A stretch of DNA of 64,000 bases, from assembly GCF_000367365.1 (NCBI RefSeq), contig NZ_BARF01000047.1:183191-247190 (forward strand), given 5' to 3'. The notes under the pieces were generated by a model. That model did no database searches and was not told where the DNA came from. It saw only the letters and a list, made by a program, of their open reading frames with translations. Source of the stretch: Streptomyces prunicolor NBRC 13075 (GTDB lineage Bacteria; Actinomycetota; Actinomycetes; Streptomycetales; Streptomycetaceae). Made by a program: the position numbers and the translations under genes. Shown piece after piece: positions 56,222 to 64,000 of this stretch. Numbering within the stretch: the stretch's first letter is position 1; every line of letters starts with the position of its first letter.

Positions 56222-57121
56222 TCACCGCAACTCCGCCCGGAACCCCGCCGGCGTCACATCCGTGTGCTGCTGGAAGAACTTGGAGAAGTTCGCCGCGTCG
56301 GGGAACCCAACTGCCGCCCCCACGCGGCCGATCGGCAGATCTGTGTGGGCCAACAGCCGTTTCGCCTCCAGGACGACGCGCTTGTCGATGAAGCCCTTGG
56401 GGGTCTCGCCGGTGGCGGCGCGGACCGCGCGGACAAGGGTGCGGCGGGAGTAGCCGAGGGCATCCGCGTAGGCGCTGACGCTGTGGTTGGTGGCGAAGCC
56501 CTTCTCCACGGCGTCGCGGAAGAGCGTGAACGTCGTGTCGGCCTGTTGCCGGGCCGCCTCCGCCGAGCTGGCCGCGAGATGCGCGAGCCGTAGCAGGAAG
56601 GCCGTCAGGGAGTGCCGTAGGACCGAGGTGTGCAGGCTCAGCGGGAGGGTGGTCGAGTCCTCGTACTCGCGTCGGAGCTGGCCCAGCGAGGCGCGCAGGG
56701 CGGCGAGGCGGGGCTCGTCGGGGTGCAGGAGGGGCGGGAGGTCGTAGCGGTAGAGGCCGGTCGCCTCGACCGTGGCGCGGGGCAGGAAGCCGGGCTGCAT
56801 GGTCAGGACGGTGCCGTGGTACGCGTCGAGGCGGGAGAAGCGGTGGACCTGGCCGGGGCGGATCCACAGGACGTCGCCGGCGTTCGCCTCGTACTCGGCG
56901 AAGTCGATCATGTGGCGGACCGGGCCGCCGGAGAAGAGCATCACCACATGGAAGTCGATGCGGTGGACGCGGTTCAGGGGTGCGTCGGCGTGCCAGGTGT
57001 GGGCGGTGTCCATCGGGCCGACCTGCATGCCGACGCCGCAGACACTCAGATCGACAGGGAAGGGAAACGTTCTGATCACGTCGCCGTCACCGCCGACGTC
57101 TTGGATAGTTCTGTCCGTCAT
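56222..57121 (-). CDS. AraC-family transcriptional regulator
   Basis: A 299-residue protein, ATG 57121; a longer frame from 57181 is less likely. The N-terminal cupin-like sensor (RIDFHVVMLFSGGPVRHMIDFAEYEANAGDVLWIRPGQVHRF, read in pieces) binds a small ligand. The C-terminal double helix-turn-helix has SVSAYADALGYSRRTLVRAV and IGRVGAAVGFPDAANFSKFFQ. It lies convergent to the hydrolase-Ohr-methyltransferase trio and divergent from transketolase; either could be its target. Confidence 0.9.
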   Translation of the reverse strand: MTDRTIQDVGGDGDVIRTFPFPVDLSVCGVGMQVGPMDTAHTWHADAPLNRVHRIDFHVVMLFSGGPVRHMIDFAEYEANAGDVLWIRPGQVHRFSRLDAYHGTVLTMQPGFLPRATVEATGLYRYDLPPLLHPDEPRLAALRASLGQLRREYEDSTTLPLSLHTSVLRHSLTAFLLRLAHLAASSAEAARQQADTTFTLFRDAVEKGFATNHSVSAYADALGYSRRTLVRAVRAATGETPKGFIDKRVVLEAKRLLAHTDLPIGRVGAAVGFPDAANFSKFFQQHTDVTPAGFRAELR

Positions 57122-57198
57122 GTCCTTCTCGTGCCGCCTCAGCCTTGCTGCCGGTGTCCCACTTTCACCACAGGCTGGCACACCGGCACCTTCCCTCG

Positions 57199-57215
57199 TA
57201 AAAGTCAGACTTTTA
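57199..57215. promoter_or_regulatory. 17-bp AT-rich palindrome before the pentose-phosphate operon
   Basis: TAAAAGTCAGACTTTTA is a perfect palindrome about a central A, 53 bp before the transketolase start and 78 bp before the AraC start. Such an AT-rich perfect palindrome is conspicuous in this GC-rich sequence and is placed to regulate one or both divergent genes. I do not recognise the cognate regulator. Confidence 0.75.
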
Positions 57216-57267
57216 GATTTGAAGACGTCCGAGCAGTTCTGCCGCTCTTACCGAGGACTTCTTGAAG

Positions 57268-59343
<2,076 letters not shown>

Positions 59344-59362
59344 TCCGATCGCCAGAAAGAAG

Positions 59363-60508
59363 ATGATCACAGTGACCGAAGTGACCGCCACCGCGGGAGC
59401 TCTCAAGCGCCTGTCCGACGAGGGCGTCTCCATCTGGCTGGACGACCTGTCGCGCAAGCGGATCGAGTCCGGCAACCTCGCCGAACTCGTCGACACCAAG
59501 AACGTCGTCGGTGTCACCACCAACCCCTCGATCTTCCAGGCCGCCATCGGCTCCGGCGAGGGCTACGAGCAGCAGCTCGCCGACCTCGCCGTACGCAAGG
59601 TGACGGTCGAAGAGGCCGTACGGATGATGACCACCGCCGACGTCCGCGCCGCCGCCGACATCCTGCGCCCGGTGTACGACGCGACCGGCGGGCAGGACGG
59701 CCGGGTCTCCATCGAGGTCGACCCGCGGCTCGCCCACCACACGGCGGCCACCATCGCCGAGGCCAAGCAGCTGGCCTGGCTGGTGGACCGTTCCAACGTG
59801 ATGATCAAGATCCCGGCGACGAAGGCCGGTCTCCCCGCCATCACCGAGGTCATCGGCGAGGGCATCAGCGTCAACGTCACGCTGATCTTCTCCCTGGAGC
59901 GCTACCGCGAGGTCATGGACGCCTACCTGGCCGGCCTGGAGAAGGCCCACGCCGCGGGCATCGACCTGGCGACCATCCACTCCGTGGCCTCCTTCTTCGT
60001 CTCCCGCGTCGACTCCGAGATCGACAAGCGGCTGACCGCGCTCGCCACGGACGAGGCCCTCGCCCTCAAGGGCAAGGCCGCGCTCGCCAACGCGCGGCTC
60101 GCCTACGAGGCGTACGAGGACGTCTTCTCCTCGGACCGTTGGACCGTTCTCGCGGGTGCGAAGGCCAACAAGCAGCGCCCCCTGTGGGCCTCGACCGGCG
60201 TGAAGGACCCGTCCTACAAGGACACCCTGTACGTCGACGAGCTGGTCGCGCCCGGCACGGTCAACACCATGCCGGAGGCGACGCTGAACGCCACCGCCGA
60301 CCACGGCGACATCCACGGCGACACGGTGACCGGCGGCTACGCGCAGGCCCGCGCCGACCTGGACGCCGTAGAGCGGCTGGGGATCTCGTACGACGTGGTC
60401 GTCAAGCAGTTGGAGGACGAGGGTGTCGCCAAGTTCGAGGTGGCCTGGCAGGACCTGCTGGACGCCGTCGCGAAGTCGCTGAGCGGCAAGGGGGGCGACG
60501 CGGAATGA
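59363..60508 (+). CDS. tal: Transaldolase
   Basis: A 381-residue enzyme of the actinobacterial transaldolase class, ATG 59363 (GTG 59372 is an alternative). Motifs: IWLDDLSRKRI, GVTTNPSIFQAAIG, and the Schiff-base lysine in NVMIKIPATKAGLPAI. It exchanges dihydroxyacetone units between sugar phosphates. Its stop overlaps the zwf start by 4 bp (ATGA), coupling translation of the non-oxidative and oxidative steps. Confidence 0.95.
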   Translation: MITVTEVTATAGALKRLSDEGVSIWLDDLSRKRIESGNLAELVDTKNVVGVTTNPSIFQAAIGSGEGYEQQLADLAVRKVTVEEAVRMMTTADVRAAADILRPVYDATGGQDGRVSIEVDPRLAHHTAATIAEAKQLAWLVDRSNVMIKIPATKAGLPAITEVIGEGISVNVTLIFSLERYREVMDAYLAGLEKAHAAGIDLATIHSVASFFVSRVDSEIDKRLTALATDEALALKGKAALANARLAYEAYEDVFSSDRWTVLAGAKANKQRPLWASTGVKDPSYKDTLYVDELVAPGTVNTMPEATLNATADHGDIHGDTVTGGYAQARADLDAVERLGISYDVVVKQLEDEGVAKFEVAWQDLLDAVAKSLSGKGGDAE

Positions 60509-62133
60509 GCGAGGAGCTTCCCGAAACGAAACCGGCCGAAGCAGCCGATGCAGCCGAAGGGGCGGATGTGCAGGCACTGACCGTCGAGGAACTCACCGAC
60601 GCGTTGGCCGCCGACTGGGACAACCCGCTGCGTGACGAGCGCGACCGCCGGCTCCCCCGGATCGCGGGCCCGTCCGGGCTGGTCATATTCGGGGTCACCG
60701 GTGACCTGTCCCGCAAGAAGTTGATGCCGGCCGTCTACGACCTGGCCAACCGCGGCATGCTGCCGCCGGGCTTCTCGCTCGTCGGGTTCGCCCGGCGGGA
60801 CTGGGAGGACCAGGACTTCGCGCAGGTGGTGCACGACTCGGTGCGCGAGCACTCCCGGACCGAGTTCCGCGAGGAGGTCTGGCAGCAGCTCGCCGAGGGC
60901 ATGCGGTTCATCCCGGGCGACTTCGACGACGACACGGCGTTCAAGCAACTGCGCGCCGCAGTCGACGAGTTGGACACGTCGCGCGGTACGAGTGGCAACT
61001 ACGCGTTCTATCTCTCCGTACCGCCGAAGTTCTTCCCGAAGGTCGTCCAGCAGCTGAAGAAGCACGGGCTCGCGACGGCCGCCGAGGGCTCCTGGCGGCG
61101 CGCGGTGATCGAGAAGCCGTTCGGGCGCGACCTGAAGAGCGCGCGTGAGCTGAACAAGATCGTGCACGAGGTGTTCGACCCGGACCAGGTGTTCCGTATC
61201 GACCACTACCTCGGCAAGGAGACCGTCCAGAACATCCTGGCGCTGCGCTTCGCCAACCAGATGTACGAGCCGATCTGGAACCGGTCCTACGTCGACCACA
61301 TCCAGATCACGATGGCCGAGGACATCGGCATCGGCGGGCGCGCCGGCTACTACGACGGCATCGGTTCGGCCCGTGACGTCATCCAGAACCACCTCCTTCA
61401 GCTGATGGCGCTGACCGCCATGGAGGAGCCGATCGCCTTCGACGAGGAGGCGCTGCTCACCGAGAAGCTCAAGGTGCTGAAGTCGGTGCGGCTGCCCCAA
61501 GAGCTGGGCGAGCACACGGTGTTCGGGCAGTACGCGGAGGGCTGGCAGGGCGGCGAGAAGGTCGTCGGCTACCTGGAGGAAGACGGCATCGACCCGCAGT
61601 CGAAGACCGACACCTACGCGGCCGTCAAGCTGGAGGTCGACAACCGCCGCTGGGCGGGCATCCCCTTCTACCTGCGCACCGGCAAGCGGCTCGGGCGGCG
61701 CGTGACGGAGATCGCGGTCGTCTTCAAGCGCGCCCCGCACTCCCCCTTCGACTCCAGCGCCACCGAGGAGTTGGGCCAGAACGCGATCGTCATCCGCGTG
61801 CAGCCCGACGAGGGCATGACGGTCCGGTTCGGCTCCAAGGTGCCGGGCACCTCGATGGAGATCCGGGACGTGTCCATGGACTTCGCCTACGGCGAGTCGT
61901 TCACGGAGTCGAGCCCGGAGGCGTACGAGCGACTCATCCTGGATGTGCTGCTCGGCGACGCCAACCTGTTCCCGCGCCACCAGGAAGTGGAAGAGTCCTG
62001 GAAGATCCTCGACCCGATCGAGGAGTACTGGGCGAACAACGGCAAGCCCGCGCAGTACTCCTCGGGCAGTTGGGGTCCCCAGGAGGCGGACGAGATGCTC
62101 GCACGAGACGGACGGAGCTGGCGCAGGCCATGA
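60505..62133 (+). CDS. zwf: Glucose-6-phosphate 1-dehydrogenase
   Basis: A 542-residue enzyme. After a 40-residue acidic, Ala-rich leader, the NADP motif is IFGVTGDLSRKKLMPA. The active-site signature DHYLGKETVQN is intact, with EKPFGRD before it. It makes 6-phosphogluconolactone and NADPH. Overlaps tal and opcA by 4 bp each. As I recall, Streptomyces often carry two zwf paralogues, and this gene order corresponds to the second set. Confidence 0.96.
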   Translation: MSEELPETKPAEAADAAEGADVQALTVEELTDALAADWDNPLRDERDRRLPRIAGPSGLVIFGVTGDLSRKKLMPAVYDLANRGMLPPGFSLVGFARRDWEDQDFAQVVHDSVREHSRTEFREEVWQQLAEGMRFIPGDFDDDTAFKQLRAAVDELDTSRGTSGNYAFYLSVPPKFFPKVVQQLKKHGLATAAEGSWRRAVIEKPFGRDLKSARELNKIVHEVFDPDQVFRIDHYLGKETVQNILALRFANQMYEPIWNRSYVDHIQITMAEDIGIGGRAGYYDGIGSARDVIQNHLLQLMALTAMEEPIAFDEEALLTEKLKVLKSVRLPQELGEHTVFGQYAEGWQGGEKVVGYLEEDGIDPQSKTDTYAAVKLEVDNRRWAGIPFYLRTGKRLGRRVTEIAVVFKRAPHSPFDSSATEELGQNAIVIRVQPDEGMTVRFGSKVPGTSMEIRDVSMDFAYGESFTESSPEAYERLILDVLLGDANLFPRHQEVEESWKILDPIEEYWANNGKPAQYSSGSWGPQEADEMLARDGRSWRRP

Positions 62134-63065
62134 AGATCGACCTGAGCGACACCACGGCAAGCAAGATCAACAAGGCGCTGGTGCAGGGTCGCCGCGACAT
62201 CGGCACCCCTGCCGTGGGCATGGTCCTGACGATGGTCATCGTCACGGACGAGGAGAACGCCTACGACTCGATCAAGGCGGCCGAGGAGGCCTCGCACGAG
62301 CACCCCTCGCGCACCCTGGTCGTCATCAAGCGGCACGCCCGCACCCCGCGGGACCGTACCAACTCGCACCTCGACGCCGAGGTCCGGGTGGGCGCCGACG
62401 CCGGTACCGGCGAGACGGTCGTGCTGCGGACCTACGGCGAGGTGTCCGACCACGCCGACTCCGTGGTGCTGCCGCTGCTGCTGCCGGACGCGCCGGTCGT
62501 CGTGTGGTGGCCGGGCGACGCGCCCGAGATCCCGGCGAAGGACCCGCTGGGCGCCCTCGCGCAGCGCCGGATCACCGACCTGTACGCGGCGACGAACCCC
62601 ATCGAGGCCCTCAACGCCCGCGCCCACTCCTACGCGCCCGGCGACACCGACCTTGCCTGGACCCGACTGACCCCGTGGCGCTCGATGCTGGCGGCGGCCC
62701 TCGACCAGGCCAAGTCGAAGATCACCTCGGGTGCGGTGGAGAGCGAGGCCGACAACCCGGCCGCCGAGCTGCTGGCCCGCTGGCTGGAGGCCCGCCTCAA
62801 GGTGAAGATCGACCGCGTGGTCACCGAGGGGCCGGTCATCACGGCCGTGCGGCTGGGCACCGGAGCCGGCGAGGTCGTCATCGACCGTCCCGAGGGCCCG
62901 CTGGCCACGCTGTCCCTGCCCGGGCAGCCCTCCCGCACCCTCGCGCTGAAGGTCCGCACGACCTCCGAACTGATCGCCGAGGAGCTGCGGCGCCTCGACG
63001 CCGACGAGATGTACGCCATCGCCCTGCGGGCCGAGGGCACCAAGGAGACCCCTTCCCATGTCTGA
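62130..63065 (+). CDS. opcA: OpcA, glucose-6-phosphate dehydrogenase assembly protein
   Basis: A 311-residue protein, ATG 62130 in a 4-bp overlap with the zwf stop. Typical actinobacterial OpcA sequence: LVQGRRDIGTPAVGMVLTMV, RTLVVIKRHARTPRD, LLLPDAPVVVWWPGDAP, ITDLYAA and LTPWRSMLAAALDQ. It activates or assembles the dehydrogenase encoded just upstream. The next gene, pgi, overlaps its end by 8 bp. Confidence 0.94.
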   Translation: MKIDLSDTTASKINKALVQGRRDIGTPAVGMVLTMVIVTDEENAYDSIKAAEEASHEHPSRTLVVIKRHARTPRDRTNSHLDAEVRVGADAGTGETVVLRTYGEVSDHADSVVLPLLLPDAPVVVWWPGDAPEIPAKDPLGALAQRRITDLYAATNPIEALNARAHSYAPGDTDLAWTRLTPWRSMLAAALDQAKSKITSGAVESEADNPAAELLARWLEARLKVKIDRVVTEGPVITAVRLGTGAGEVVIDRPEGPLATLSLPGQPSRTLALKVRTTSELIAEELRRLDADEMYAIALRAEGTKETPSHV

Positions 63066-64000
63066 CTCCCCCAAGCTGGTGCGGCGCCCCGAGTGGGCCG
63101 CCCTGGAGGACCACCGCGCGGATCAACTACGTCCGCAACTCCGCGAGTTGTTCGCGGCGGACCCGGGGCGCGCGGAGCGGTACGTGGTCACCGTCGGCGA
63201 TCTGCGCATCGACTACTCCAAGCACCTGATCACGGACGAGACCCTCGCCCTGCTCCAGGAACTCGCCACCGCCACCGGCGTGTTCGGCCTCCGGGACGCG
63301 ATGTTCCGCGGCGAGAAGATCAACGTCACCGAGGACCGCGCGGTCCTGCACACCGCGCTGCGCGCCCCGCGTGACGCGGTGATCGAGGTCGACGGCGAGA
63401 ACGTCGTGCCCCAGGTCCACGCCGTGCTCGACAAGATGGCCGGCTTCGCGAACCGCGTCCGCTCCGGCGAGTGGACCGGCCACACGGGCCGTCGTATCCG
63501 CAACGTCGTCAACATCGGCATCGGCGGCTCCGACCTCGGTCCGGCGATGGCCTACGAGGCGCTCCGCGCCTTCACCGACCGCTCGTTGACGGTCCGGTTC
63601 GTGTCGAACGTGGACGGCGCCGACCTGCACGAGGCCACCCACGACCTCGACCCGGCCGAGACCCTCTTCATCGTCGCGTCGAAGACGTTCACCACGATCG
63701 AGACGATCACCAACGCAACGTCCGCCCGGACGTGGCTCCTTGAAGGTCTCGGCGGTGACGACAAGGCGGTCGCGAAGCACTTCGTGGCGCTGTCGACCAA
63801 CGCCGGGAAGGTGTCGGACTTCGGCATCGACACGGACAACATGTTCGAGTTCTGGGACTGGGTCGGCGGGCGCTACTCGTTCGACTCGGCGATCGGGCTG
63901 TCGCTGATGATCGCCATCGGCCCGGACCGTTTCCGCGAGATGCTCGACGGTTTCCACCTCGTCGACGAGCACTTCCGCACCGCGCCCGCCGAGTCCAACG
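63058..64000 (+). CDS. pgi: Glucose-6-phosphate isomerase (partial, cut by window end)
   Basis: ATG 63058 overlaps the opcA stop by 8 bp. 314 codons are visible before the right edge; a full enzyme has about 550. Seen motifs: LRDAMFRGEKINVTEDRAVLHTALR, VVNIGIGGSDLGPAMAYEAL, FIVASKTFTTIETITNA and FEFWDWVGGRYSFDSAIGLS (sugar-phosphate-binding signature). It interconverts glucose-6-P and fructose-6-P, linking the operon to glycolysis. Confidence 0.95.
   Translation, partial: MSDSPKLVRRPEWAALEDHRADQLRPQLRELFAADPGRAERYVVTVGDLRIDYSKHLITDETLALLQELATATGVFGLRDAMFRGEKINVTEDRAVLHTALRAPRDAVIEVDGENVVPQVHAVLDKMAGFANRVRSGEWTGHTGRRIRNVVNIGIGGSDLGPAMAYEALRAFTDRSLTVRFVSNVDGADLHEATHDLDPAETLFIVASKTFTTIETITNATSARTWLLEGLGGDDKAVAKHFVALSTNAGKVSDFGIDTDNMFEFWDWVGGRYSFDSAIGLSLMIAIGPDRFREMLDGFHLVDEHFRTAPAESN

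Overview
The window is high-GC actinobacterial chromosome, almost certainly Streptomyces or a close relative. Third codon positions are overwhelmingly G/C, GTG and TTG starts are common behind AGGAG-type ribosome binding sites, exported proteins carry Tat and lipoprotein signals, and many genes are joined by 1-8 bp stop/start overlaps. I saw no tRNA, rRNA, transposase, integrase or CRISPR array. From recall, the right end (tkt-tal-zwf-opcA-pgi) has the layout of the second pentose-phosphate cluster of S. coelicolor.

Layout, left to right. (1) 1-9652: amine or imino-acid catabolism, with a three-subunit flavin/iron-sulfur dehydrogenase (D-hydroxyproline or opine dehydrogenase type), a divergent Xaa-Pro aminopeptidase, a polyamine-type ABC importer, and a GntR regulator paired with a cache-domain protein. 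(2) 9715-16357: an orphan MmyB-type ligand-binding domain, an XRE/ImmA pair, an alpha/beta hydrolase, a Sfp-type phosphopantetheinyl transferase overlapping a phosphoesterase, and an ATP-grasp enzyme. (3) 16497-36760: a glycan-degradation region with GH18 chitinase (two DasR-like sites upstream), GH29 fucosidase, GH38 mannosidase, GH4 glycosidase with a DeoR regulator, and a long plus-strand operon of PfkB kinase, sugar ABC importer, GH2 enzyme, two Tat-exported phosphoesterases and an unknown secreted protein. (4) 36893-42446: a cluster matching the CoA-dependent hydroxycinnamate side-chain pathway (SDR, amidohydrolase, CoA ligase, MaoC hydratase) with divergent MarR and IclR genes. (5) 42535-47155: a membrane flavocytochrome reductase, a small exported protein and a two-component system. 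(6) 47270-53335: an unusual FAD enzyme/TPR fusion, an L,D-transpeptidase lipoprotein, and a GH16 beta-glucanase behind a LacI-type operator. (7) 53642-57121: a hydrolase, an Ohr/OsmC peroxidase, a methyltransferase and an AraC regulator. (8) 57268-64000: the pentose-phosphate operon, cut by the window edge inside pgi.

The most unusual feature is one that gene calling misses. The region is peppered with short, degenerate tandem repeats (15, 16, 20, 22, 36, 39, 42 and 63-66 bp units). Many start at, or are copied from, the start or stop codon of the adjacent gene. The clearest is seven units ahead of the histidine kinase, each a decayed copy of the kinase's own first codons. Others extend proteins with pentapeptide (PDHES), 13-residue or 14-residue repeats. 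Separately, the 12-bp palindrome TGGACCGGTCCA and its variant TGGACCGTTCCA recur at least ten times, both inside and between genes.
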